A stretch of 7,287 nt of DNA. Origin: a candidate division CSSED10-310 bacterium (GTDB taxonomy: Bacteria > CSSED10-310 > JAFGDC01). Position numbers and translations under genes: made by a program. Below the pieces are notes generated by a model. That model was not told the DNA's origin. It ran no database searches and saw only the letters and a program-made list of their open reading frames with translations. Where the stretch lies: positions 1 to 7,287 of the forward strand of contig JAFGDC010000001.1 of NCBI GenBank assembly GCA_016932295.1. The letters are read 5' to 3'. Shown piece by piece: positions 1 to 6,650 of this stretch. Positions within the stretch are counted from its first letter, which is position 1. Every line of letters begins with the position of its first letter.

Positions 1-1752
1 AATCGTTACGATGCAACGACATACTATTATGACGACGGTGCCGGCACAGGGGCGGTCAACGCCGATGGTACCCTGACCGGCTGGAGCGTGCGGGCGGTAA
101 CCGCCGGCACCATCGCGCTGCGCATAATCAGGCCGTTGGGTGGCAGCCAGTACCTATATGTCGGGGGATCATCGACCGTATCGGTGAGCGTGGGTGTGAA
201 CGATTTTCCGGAGACCCTCAACATCACGGTTCTGGCCGGTGACATCGCCGCCATCTACTACCCTTCCGGCGGGGTCGCGCAAGTGGGGCTGAACGGCTCC
301 GGTGACAGCCTGTATTACTACGAAGGTGATGTCTCGGGTACCTTCACCACATCGGGCAATTCCTCGCGGAATGGGTACCAACTGGTGAGGATCTACGGCG
401 ACTGCGCGGGATCTCCAACTCCATCTCCAACTCCTACTGTGTCACCCACGGTAACCAGGACACCCACCCGCACTCCCACCAATACGCCGACCAGAACACC
501 CACCCGCACTCCCACCAATACGCCGACCAGGACCCCCACAGCGGCGCCGCCCACCAATACACCGACCTGGACCGGGACACCAACCGCCAGCGCAACCCCC
601 ACCATATCACCGACGCCAACCCGGACTCCCACCGTCACTAACACTCCGATCGCCACCGCGACACCGACCCCGATTCCCACCACTGAACCCAGCGAGTGCA
701 GCGTGCTCCTGGTGGATGATGACAACGATGCTCCGGACATCAGCCCGTACTTCACCGCCGCACTCACTGCCCTTGGTTACACGTACTCGATTTTCGAAGT
801 GACAGGTACCACCGGCAATGGTCCCACCGCATCAGCCATGGCCGCCTACGATGTGGTGATCTGGTACTCGGGCGATAAATGGTCGAATTACTACGACACG
901 GCGGGACCCAATGCCACTGACGAGACCAACCTGACCACGTTCCTCGAGGCTGGTGGCCGGCTGTTCCTCAGCTCCCAGGATTATCTCTACGATGTCAATC
1001 CCACCACCTCCTTCATGAGCGACTACCTGGGCATGGCTTCGCATACCGATGACGGCGCCGGCGCTGCCACGCTCTACGGCGTCAGTGGCGATCCTGTCAG
1101 CGATGGTTTCACCGGCGGTGTCGCCCTGACAGCTCCGTCCGGATTCGACGAATATGGCGATATCATCGATCCCGATGCCACCGCCGCGACGGTTTTCACC
1201 GCCAACGGCACGAGCGGTGAATCCACCTGTATCCGCAAGGATGGAGGTGATTGGCGTACGGTCTTCTTCACCACTTCCTGGGCGCTCATCGCGGAGCATG
1301 ACACCTCCACCGGGCAAGCGGTGCTGTCCGCCGTGTTGCAATGGCTGTGTCCACAGCCACCGACACCAACATTTACGCCGGTACCTCCCACCATGACCCC
1401 AACCATCACGCCGACTCGTACTCCGACCATGCTACCGCCCACCCTGACGCCGACAGCCACGGCAACGCGGACCCCGACCGAGGTGCCGCCCACCCTGACG
1501 CCGACAGCCACGGCGACTCGTACTCCGACCGAGGTGCCGCCGACCCTGACGCCGACAGCCACGGCGACGCTGACTCCGACCGAGGTGCCGCCCACCGCGA
1601 CGCCCAGTCCTTCTGCAACACTGACACCGGCTGTGACCGCCACCGCCAGCCCCACTCCCCATCATGTCATTCCAACCGCCTCGCCGCTGGGATTGTTGGT
1701 GATCGCGGCCGGATTGTCATTCTTCCTGGCTCGGTATCGCCGGCGCTTCTGA
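1..1752 (+). CDS. Partial secreted/surface protein with Thr-Pro linkers, amidotransferase-like domain and IPTL-CTERM-like tail (3' part)
   Basis: The reading frame is open to the left window edge, so the true start is upstream; the GTG at 88 is only internal. The visible 583 residues (numbered from the edge) fall into clear blocks. Residues 1-135 form a beta-rich module with [13 protein letters not shown] and [15 protein letters not shown], the style of extracellular beta-sandwich domains in secreted proteins. Residues 138-231 are a TPT/TRTPT linker. Residues 233-450 resemble extracellular class I glutamine amidotransferase-like (ThuA/DJ-1 fold) modules: [32 protein letters not shown], and [11 protein letters not shown] see no obvious nucleophile-elbow cysteine, so it is probably a binding rather than a catalytic module. 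Residues 452-553 are a second Thr-Pro linker, and 554-583 a sorting tail (IPTASPLG, hydrophobic helix, RYRRRF). Export and surface display are inferred from this architecture. The overall function is unknown; the N-terminal part that might carry enzyme activity is outside the window. Confidence 0.85.
   Translation, partial: NRYDATTYYYDDGAGTGAVNADGTLTGWSVRAVTAGTIALRIIRPLGGSQYLYVGGSSTVSVSVGVNDFPETLNITVLAGDIAAIYYPSGGVAQVGLNGSGDSLYYYEGDVSGTFTTSGNSSRNGYQLVRIYGDCAGSPTPSPTPTVSPTVTRTPTRTPTNTPTRTPTRTPTNTPTRTPTAAPPTNTPTWTGTPTASATPTISPTPTRTPTVTNTPIATATPTPIPTTEPSECSVLLVDDDNDAPDISPYFTAALTALGYTYSIFEVTGTTGNGPTASAMAAYDVVIWYSGDKWSNYYDTAGPNATDETNLTTFLEAGGRLFLSSQDYLYDVNPTTSFMSDYLGMASHTDDGAGAATLYGVSGDPVSDGFTGGVALTAPSGFDEYGDIIDPDATAATVFTANGTSGESTCIRKDGGDWRTVFFTTSWALIAEHDTSTGQAVLSAVLQWLCPQPPTPTFTPVPPTMTPTITPTRTPTMLPPTLTPTATATRTPTEVPPTLTPTATATRTPTEVPPTLTPTATATLTPTEVPPTATPSPSATLTPAVTATASPTPHHVIPTASPLGLLVIAAGLSFFLARYRRRF
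455..540 (+). repeat. 36-bp tandem repeat in the first Thr-Pro linker
   Basis: Two 36-bp units, 455-490 and 491-526, differ at a single base (G versus A at the fifth position). A partial third copy runs from 527 to about 540. They encode a 12-residue Thr-Pro repeat ([12 protein letters not shown] type). Such near-identical coding repeats are expected to change copy number by slippage or recombination. The unit is a multiple of three, so a change in copy number keeps the frame. Confidence 0.85.
1435..1605 (+). repeat. 51-bp tandem repeat (17-residue units) in the second Thr-Pro linker
   Basis: Three units, 1435-1485, 1486-1536 and 1537-1587, are followed by a degenerate fourth start at 1588. 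Each encodes [17 protein letters not shown] with small changes (R to L in the third). The period is 51 bp, in frame. The repeat makes an extended, probably O-glycosylatable spacer between the amidotransferase-like module and the membrane-proximal tail. Glycosylation is inference. Confidence 0.85.
1660..1749 (+). other. IPTL-CTERM-like C-terminal sorting tail
   Basis: The last 30 residues begin with HHV, then IPTASPLG (codons 1669-1692), a hydrophobic stretch [13 protein letters not shown], and a basic end RYRRRF before the TGA. This tripartite layout (short signature, single membrane helix, Arg-rich end) matches the IPTL-CTERM/PEP-CTERM class of protein-sorting signals. The usual IPTLSxWG signature is varied to IPTASPLG. 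Such tails are normally recognised and cut by an exosortase-type transpeptidase, none of which is in this window. It could instead be a simple membrane anchor. Confidence 0.6.
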
Positions 1753-1771
1753 GCCCCCACCTGGAGAGCAG

Positions 1772-1811
1772 ACCGATCGAACCGCTTCATCGCGGTTCGA
1801 TCGGTTGTTTT
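1772..1811 (+). terminator. Intrinsic terminator of the surface-protein gene
   Basis: A perfect 14-bp inverted repeat (1772-1785 with 1792-1805, arm ACCGATCGAACCGC) encloses a 6-nt loop TTCATC and is followed by TGTTTT. It starts 20 bp after the TGA at 1750-1752. The minus-strand side has no T run, so it acts only for plus-strand transcription. It separates the surface-protein gene from the radical SAM gene. Confidence 0.9.
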
Positions 1812-1842
1812 ACCGCCTTGGTATTCATGGTATTCTTGAGAG

Positions 1843-1863
1843 GTGCGACACGGTGTGTCGCAC
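1843..1863. promoter_or_regulatory. Perfect 9-bp dyad upstream of the radical SAM gene (operator-like or mRNA hairpin)
   Basis: GTGCGACAC (1843-1851) and its exact reverse complement GTGTCGCAC (1855-1863) are separated by GGT. There is no T tract after it, so it is not an intrinsic terminator. It sits between the upstream terminator and the ATG at 1937, just downstream of a weak -10-like TATTCT (1831-1836). A 21-bp dyad here suits a dimeric repressor operator, or a 9-bp stem in the 5' leader. No regulator gene is visible and I do not recognise the motif. Confidence 0.4.
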
Positions 1864-1936
1864 GGCTCGATTCACCGAGATCGAACGATTGGCGGGCCAC
1901 CACGATGTCCGATCAATCGCATGGTGGACACCGGAG

Positions 1937-4462
1937 ATGAAAGTCAGCCTGTTGCAGACTCCCGCTTGGACAATCGATACCCCCCCGCTGGGACCCGCTC
2001 TCATCGCCGCGGCGGCACGAGAGGCTGGCCACGAAGTGGGCGTATTCGACCTGAACGTCGAGTTGTTCCGTCGGCTGGAGAAGGATCACAGCGGTTACTG
2101 GGAACAGGGTGAATCGGTGTTCTGGACCGATCCGCTCAGGGTGGCTGCGTTGTGGGAGGAGCAACGCTGCTATTTGCGGGATGTGATTGATCGTGTCTTG
2201 TCGGTCGTGCCGAAGATATGCGGTTTCAGTGTGAACCGGGCGTCCCTGGAAAGTTCCTTACTCGTGGCTCGCGAGCTGAAGCGCCAGGTGGCGGATCTGC
2301 TGATCGTCTTCGGTGGACCTGCCACCCACCGGGATCTTGGGCCGGAGCTGCTGGAACGGAACCGCTACATCGATTACCTGGTGTTCGGCGAAGCGGAACG
2401 GTCGTTCCCGGCACTGCTCACTGCGCTTGCAGAGAATCGGCGGGTGGAAATTCCGGGTATCGCGTACATGGAAGACGAGGAGGTGAAGTTCACGGGTCGG
2501 GCTGCCCCCATCGAAGATTTGGACACTATCCCGGTACCGCAGTTCGACGGGTTTCCACTGGACCTGTACCGAATCCGCAGTCTCCCTGTGATCATGGGGC
2601 GGGGTTGCAGAGGTCGCTGCGCATTTTGTTCGGATCGAACCCTGTGGGGAAGCTATCGGACCCGCAGCGCCGGTCGAATCGTCGAGGATATGCGCCTTCT
2701 GGCGGCACGCCACCACATCGATCGATTCGAGATCAATGATTCAGCCGTCAATGCATCCCACGGCGAGTTTGAAGCATTCCTCGACGCATTATCGAACGTT
2801 GATGTGGCATTGCGGTGGGGTGGATTCATCAAAGCCGCTCCATATATCGACGGACGACTCATCCGGCGCATGAAGAAGAATGGCTGCGAATCCATTACCA
2901 TCGGACTGGAGAGCGGTTCACAGAAAGTGGTGGATGCCATGCGGAAGGGGTGCAGTGTCCGTCATGTGCAGTCGGTGATCAGGGGCGCGCATGAGGCTGG
3001 TATAAAGGTGTTCGTGAATTTCATGGTGGGATTCCCCACGGAGACGTGGAGAGATTTCTTCGCGAGTATCTGGTTTTTGATGCGCAACCGCAAATGGATA
3101 GACAAGGTGGTGAGTATTTCCCAGTGCAGCGTGTTGCCAAATACAGAATTATCGGATCATCCCGAACGCTTCGGCATCCTGCAGGAAACGGGCGGCGGGG
3201 TGGGTGCTTCCCGATATTGGACCAGTCAATCCGGCCGGAATCGTTATCCCTTGCGACTTACCCGGTTGGGACTATTTTCGCAGGTAGTCGATTTACTGGG
3301 TTTGATTCCCGACTACGTGGAACAGCCGCCCGAGGATCGCATGCTGGATCGGGCTCGATACTATGTCGAGACGGGCAGGCATGGGATTGCGTTCCGCATC
3401 CTTCACCGCCTGATCAAACGCCGTCCCGGGCTTCATGAAGCATGGGTGCTGTTAGCCCGGGATCATCTTGCCGCCGGTCGCCCCGGGGCGGCGGTGGAAC
3501 TATTGCAGCGGTCGCTGGTGCATGGCGGTGAAAATATCAAGCTGCGCTGGCTGGGAGAAGCGCTGGCCGCGGCGGGCAGGCAGGATGAGGCGGCTGCTGT
3601 GTTTGGGAACGCCAGGGTGGATGATGAGCCGGGTCTCGCGGCACGTCGAAAGGCGGAAAGCCTGTTCTTTGCGGGTCGCTGGCTCGAAGCGGCCGAGGCT
3701 GCCCGTGGTGCTCTGACTTCGCTCCCTCACGATGCGGCATTGCGCCGCTTCCTGGCCAACAGCTTATGGCGGGCAGGCAGGAGCGCTCGTACGGCTGGTC
3801 GATTCCAGGATGCGGTGAACTGCCTCACGGAAGCGGAAAAATATCAACCCGATGATGCCGGCATCGTAAAGGAACTTGGCGAGAGTTATCTGGATCAAGG
3901 CGCACTCGGGAAAGCCACCCGATACCTCGCCAGGGCGTTGCGTCTTAAACCGGACGAGGGCTGGACCTGGTTGAGCATGGGAGAGGCGCTTCATGCCCTG
4001 GGCCGTACCAAGGCCGGTGCGAGATGTATTGACCGTTGCCTCCTCCTGGCGGGCGACGGGGGACGCAGTCCCGCCATCACAGGCGCCGCGGGGGAACGTT
4101 TTCTCGCTGATTCCCTGTGGCGGGCCGGTCGAGCCGCCCGCAGTGCCGGTGCCTTTCCAGCCGCGGTGAAGGTCCTCCGGAAAGCCGCTGCTCTCGCTCC
4201 GGACCACGCTGGCATAATCAAGGAGCTGGGCGAGAGTCATCTGGACGACGGTGACCTGGAAGGGGCGGCGCAGTATCTCGCTCGATCGCTCCGCCTCGAT
4301 CCGGATGAACCATGGACATGGTTGAGCATGGGAGAGGTTGTGCACGCCCGGGGCAGAACCAAGGCGGCAATACGCTGCGGGCAACGTTGCCTGAAATTGA
4401 TGCCGGATAACGAACGGGCGCGCCGGCGGTTGGCGGATTGGGACTCTGTTTCCGGCTACTGA
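1937..4462 (+). CDS. B12-binding-type radical SAM protein with C-terminal TPR array
   Basis: An 841-residue protein. Residues 1-190 resemble the cobalamin-binding domain of B12-dependent radical SAM enzymes: PPLGPALIAAAAREAGHEV near the start, GFSVN (96-100), FGGPATH (125-131), and VFGEAE (149-154). I see no clear DxHxxG cobalamin ligand motif, as is common in this group. The radical SAM barrel carries the 4Fe-4S motif C224-X3-C228-X2-C231 and the typical GLESGSQ (323-329) and VGFPTET (364-370). From about residue 466 to 835 the chain is TPR repeats, so total length is well above a usual B12-radical SAM protein. The substrate (methylation, rearrangement or other radical chemistry) cannot be told; the TPRs suggest a protein partner or substrate. 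I chose ATG 1937 because the longer frame (TTG 1805) starts inside the upstream terminator and the homology begins at MKVSLLQTP. GGTGGA (1923-1928) is a modest ribosome site 8 nt away. The stop lies 14 bp from the convergent hflX stop. Confidence 0.88.
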   Translation: MKVSLLQTPAWTIDTPPLGPALIAAAAREAGHEVGVFDLNVELFRRLEKDHSGYWEQGESVFWTDPLRVAALWEEQRCYLRDVIDRVLSVVPKICGFSVNRASLESSLLVARELKRQVADLLIVFGGPATHRDLGPELLERNRYIDYLVFGEAERSFPALLTALAENRRVEIPGIAYMEDEEVKFTGRAAPIEDLDTIPVPQFDGFPLDLYRIRSLPVIMGRGCRGRCAFCSDRTLWGSYRTRSAGRIVEDMRLLAARHHIDRFEINDSAVNASHGEFEAFLDALSNVDVALRWGGFIKAAPYIDGRLIRRMKKNGCESITIGLESGSQKVVDAMRKGCSVRHVQSVIRGAHEAGIKVFVNFMVGFPTETWRDFFASIWFLMRNRKWIDKVVSISQCSVLPNTELSDHPERFGILQETGGGVGASRYWTSQSGRNRYPLRLTRLGLFSQVVDLLGLIPDYVEQPPEDRMLDRARYYVETGRHGIAFRILHRLIKRRPGLHEAWVLLARDHLAAGRPGAAVELLQRSLVHGGENIKLRWLGEALAAAGRQDEAAAVFGNARVDDEPGLAARRKAESLFFAGRWLEAAEAARGALTSLPHDAALRRFLANSLWRAGRSARTAGRFQDAVNCLTEAEKYQPDDAGIVKELGESYLDQGALGKATRYLARALRLKPDEGWTWLSMGEALHALGRTKAGARCIDRCLLLAGDGGRSPAITGAAGERFLADSLWRAGRAARSAGAFPAAVKVLRKAAALAPDHAGIIKELGESHLDDGDLEGAAQYLARSLRLDPDEPWTWLSMGEVVHARGRTKAAIRCGQRCLKLMPDNERARRRLADWDSVSGY
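3746..4408 (+). repeat. Internal tandem duplication of a three-TPR block (period 117 residues)
   Basis: Residues 604-707 (3746-4057) and 721-824 (4097-4408) of the radical SAM protein align without gaps at an offset of exactly 351 bp. By hand count about 68 of 104 residues are identical, including SLWRAGR, KELGES, PDE and WTWLSMGE. The DNA is also close (TGGTTGAGCATGGGAGAGG in both). This is a segmental duplication of several TPRs rather than ordinary repeat-to-repeat similarity. Confidence 0.85.
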
Positions 4463-4476
4463 ACATTCAGTGACAT

Positions 4477-6255
4477 TTAACCTACTCCCACCTGTGGCGA
4501 CTCCCCTGTATCCAAGAATGCTGCGTATCTGCGCCTGTTCTGCTCGTTCAATACCACTCGTATCCGTACACCAAGGTTTTCGAACGCTTGGTGCAGTACC
4601 CGGCCATGTTGATGCACATCATCGAGTAACCGCCCACTGCTGTATGGAATGAACAGCTCGCTGGGCGCTTGAACATGGAGGAAAAAGTCGCTCAATTCCG
4701 CACCCAGACTATCCAGGCCGCGACGGTCCATCGTGGAGATGAACAAGGCGCCCGGAAAATCGAGTCGTAGCTGCTCCAGCCGTTCCTCGTCCAGAAGATC
4801 GAGCTTGTTCAGCAGCATGATGTGGGGAAGGTGATCGGCGTCGAGAAGCGACAGCGTGTGATCGATGGTGTTCAGGTGGTCTGGGAGATGCGGATCGGCG
4901 GCATCCGCCACAACGCACAACAAATCGGCATCCAGCGCTTCCTCCAGGGTGGAATGAAAGGCATGGATGAGATGATGAGGAAGATCCTTGATGAAGCCAA
5001 CCGTGTCACTCATCAATATCTCCACCCCTGGTGCGATGGTCACTCGCCTGGTCCTGGTTTCAAGTGTGGTGAACAGCTTATCGGCGGATTCGATGTGAGC
5101 GCCGGAGAGCGCGTTGAGTAATGATGATTTGCCTGCATTGGTATATCCCACCAGGGCCACGCGTTGCGCACCCGCGGCGTCCCGGCGTTTGCGTCGCAAC
5201 TCACGCTGGATGGCCAGCTTGGCAAGACGCGTCTCCAACTCCTGTTTGCGCTTGAAGATGAGCCGGCGTTTCATTTCCTGCGAGGTTTCTCCGGGACCCC
5301 TGGTTCCGATCCCGGCTCCCGGCCGGTCCAGAAAACGCTGCTCCTTGACCATTTGCCTGAGATGCTGGTTGATCATGGCCATCCTGACCTGCAGGCGGCC
5401 TTCCTCGGTCGATGCATGCTGTGAAAAAATGCGCAGGATCAAATCGGTGCGGTCCATGACCGGCACTCCCAGTAGTGATTTTAAATTACGCTTCTGAGTG
5501 TACTTGATGTCCTCGCTCAAGATGACACCGTCCAGATCTTGGTCCAATACCTGGCGGCGTATTTCTTCGGCCTTGCCCTTGCCGATAAAGAATCCTGCGG
5601 ACGGCTTCCTGAGGTTTTGGCGGACGGTGACGGCGGGTTCGAATCCCGCTGTTTCGCACAGGCGCTTCAGTTCCGTGAGGCTGTTGCCACGGATCACCTC
5701 ACCCCGGCCGGGAGAGGAGATGCCAACCAACATGGCGCGGGGTCTGGTTCCCCTTTCGATGCGTATGGTGGAAGGTACGACGAGCCCGGTCCGCACCGCG
5801 GCAACCAGTGGCGCCAGTTCGAGGCGACGGAGTTCGTCCGGTGTCAGCGTACGGATATCCTCAGCCCCATCGAAGAGGTCACCGTTTCTGGTACCGGGTA
5901 TGACAAGCGTGATGGTGGTATCGGGTGCTATCCCCACCATGAGATCAAGACGATGATGAAGCATGAACAGCACGTCCCGGGGACGGGGGAATTCCTCCCT
6001 GGCAGGCAGGAACAGCACGGCGCGGATGCCGGACAGCCGATACCGGCCAGGATGCGGGAGAATTCGGCCTGGTGGCTCGCCTTCGCCCTGAACGGCCGCC
6101 ACGATCGAACCGCGGCGATTGATGTAGACCGCAATGCACTGACCCATGGCACGGGCGACGCCGGAAGTTTCCCGCCACCCGGCGAAATCGAACACTCGAT
6201 CCTTGGGGAGCATTCGACCCACCAGAGAATCGATATGATTCGTAGCGCGCTGCAT
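4477..6255 (-). CDS. hflX: GTPase HflX, long form (ribosome-splitting/rescue factor)
   Basis: A 592-residue cytoplasmic GTPase of the Obg-HflX superfamily. In studied bacteria HflX binds 50S and splits stalled or heat-stressed 70S ribosomes, and some homologues give antibiotic tolerance. Visible motifs: G1 GYTNAGKS (370-377), G2 FTTLETRTRR, G3 DTVGF (417-421), G4 NKLD (483-486), and a G5-like ISTMDRRG. The HflX-specific N-domain starts near M175, with IGKGKAEEI (from 224) and GPGETSQEMKRR (320-331). The last differs from the usual GPGETQLExDRR. About 170 residues precede this domain, with IAVYINRRG near 41-49; this extension marks the long HflX type found outside E. coli (about 426 aa). The start is ATG at 6255-6253 because AAGGAG (6266-6261) lies 5 nt upstream. 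An in-frame GTG at 6288 has no good ribosome site. The gene is convergent with the radical SAM gene and has no intrinsic terminator in the 14-bp gap. Regulation: see the leader, mini-ORF and promoter entries. Confidence 0.95.
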   Translation of the reverse strand: MQRATNHIDSLVGRMLPKDRVFDFAGWRETSGVARAMGQCIAVYINRRGSIVAAVQGEGEPPGRILPHPGRYRLSGIRAVLFLPAREEFPRPRDVLFMLHHRLDLMVGIAPDTTITLVIPGTRNGDLFDGAEDIRTLTPDELRRLELAPLVAAVRTGLVVPSTIRIERGTRPRAMLVGISSPGRGEVIRGNSLTELKRLCETAGFEPAVTVRQNLRKPSAGFFIGKGKAEEIRRQVLDQDLDGVILSEDIKYTQKRNLKSLLGVPVMDRTDLILRIFSQHASTEEGRLQVRMAMINQHLRQMVKEQRFLDRPGAGIGTRGPGETSQEMKRRLIFKRKQELETRLAKLAIQRELRRKRRDAAGAQRVALVGYTNAGKSSLLNALSGAHIESADKLFTTLETRTRRVTIAPGVEILMSDTVGFIKDLPHHLIHAFHSTLEEALDADLLCVVADAADPHLPDHLNTIDHTLSLLDADHLPHIMLLNKLDLLDEERLEQLRLDFPGALFISTMDRRGLDSLGAELSDFFLHVQAPSELFIPYSSGRLLDDVHQHGRVLHQAFENLGVRIRVVLNEQNRRRYAAFLDTGESPQVGVG

Positions 6256-6260
6256 GACAA

Positions 6261-6266
6261 CTCCTT
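6261..6266 (-). promoter_or_regulatory. Ribosome binding site of hflX
   Basis: AAGGAG on the minus strand, 5 nt before the ATG at 6255-6253. It decides the start in favour of this ATG over the in-frame GTG 33 bp upstream, which would place the ribosome site inside the coding sequence. Confidence 0.8.
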
Positions 6267-6291
6267 CACGAGTGAATTCTAATGACACCCT

Positions 6292-6318
6292 GGACGGTGG
6301 AGTTTAAGCCAGCCGTCC
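6292..6318 (-). other. Hairpin in the hflX 5' leader, close to the start
   Basis: GGACGG pairs with CCGTCC and inside it TGG with CCA, giving 9 bp with one bulged base and an 8-nt loop (CTTAAACT in the RNA sense). It lies about 26 nt upstream of the hflX ribosome binding site. No T run follows on either strand, so it is not a terminator. It may protect the leader or take part in alternative folding. Confidence 0.45.
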
Positions 6319-6375
6319 GGAAATGATACCGGCACAACTGGCGCAGCCTGTTACTGTCAGATGGCGAGGGGATTG

Positions 6376-6457
6376 AAAAACGCGGCTCGACAGTGGTCCC
6401 GGTGGATTACTTCCTGATGAAAATGCCCACGGTGAACCTCCTTGAAATCGAACCGCG
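6376..6457 (-). terminator. Attenuator-like terminator enclosing a leader ORF, upstream of hflX
   Basis: In the minus-strand RNA, CGCGGTTCGA (6457-6448) can pair with TCGAGCCGCG (6390-6381): nine Watson-Crick pairs and one G-U, followed at once by five U residues (6380-6376). The 57-nt apical part contains the Shine-Dalgarno sequence and whole coding region of the 7-codon leader ORF. An inner stem (6438-6427 with 6405-6395, with one bulge and one mismatch) would cover part of the ribosome site and the GTG. A terminated RNA would be about 85 nt. A possible competing pair, ACTGTC (6394-6389) with GACAGT (6358-6353), overlaps the edge of the 3' terminator arm. The loop is long for an intrinsic terminator, so function is inferred, not proven. 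Confidence 0.5.
6407..6430 (-). CDS. 7-codon leader peptide MGIFIRK upstream of hflX
   Basis: GTG start, six further codons and TAA, encoding MGIFIRK. It is preceded by a perfect Shine-Dalgarno AAGGAGG (6443-6437) at the ideal 6-nt spacing, a stronger ribosome site than that of hflX itself. It begins about 30 nt after the predicted transcription start, inside the apical part of a terminator-like hairpin. This is the layout of regulatory leader peptides whose translation or stalling controls a downstream gene, as known for erm and other antibiotic-response genes. The first four residues match the classical ErmC leader (MGIFSIF...), but four residues are too few to claim relationship. It has no known function of its own. 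The alternative is a chance ORF after a chance ribosome site, which I think less likely because of the combination of elements. Confidence 0.6.
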   Translation of the reverse strand: MGIFIRK

Positions 6458-6466
6458 AATAAAGCA

Positions 6467-6495
6467 AATATAGACTCTTACTGCGGATTTGTCAA
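6467..6495 (-). promoter_or_regulatory. Strong sigma70-type promoter of hflX
   Basis: On the minus strand, a perfect -35 TTGACA (6495-6490), a 17-bp spacer and a -10 TATATT (6472-6467), five of six matching TATAAT. The predicted start is the A near 6460, giving a leader of about 205 nt before the hflX ATG. Its position directly upstream of the leader ORF and attenuator-like stem supports reading them as one regulatory unit. Confidence 0.82.
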
Positions 6496-6650
6496 GCATC
6501 ATGGGAACGTGCGATGGGTGCCTCGAAAACAGTTACTGGTGCCGCGGTTGCCCAATAGGACATTCGTGGACGATATCGACATGTTCAACGCGGATGGCGG
6601 CGCACTAGTCTCCTGCATGCCGGTGAAACCGACGCCGGAACCAGCCGGTT

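Noticed and set aside
393..767. Antisense VGV-rich open frame opposite the first Thr-Pro linker (and a similar one at 1074-1655)
   Set aside because: The Val-Gly pattern is the mirror of Thr-Pro codons on the plus strand; no domain or start signal supports it.
1805..1936. TTG start at 1805 extending the radical SAM frame by 44 residues
   Set aside because: It begins on the last base of the upstream terminator stem, reads through the 1843-1863 dyad, has no ribosome site, and adds no domain-like sequence before MKVSLLQTP.
6256..6288. GTG start at 6288 for hflX
   Set aside because: It lacks a convincing ribosome site, whereas AAGGAG lies 5 nt before the in-frame ATG at 6255.
6442..6474. Plus-strand promoter with TTGAAA at 6442-6447
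   Set aside because: The nearest -10-like TATAGA is 21 bp away, and the same bases form the better minus-strand hflX promoter and leader.
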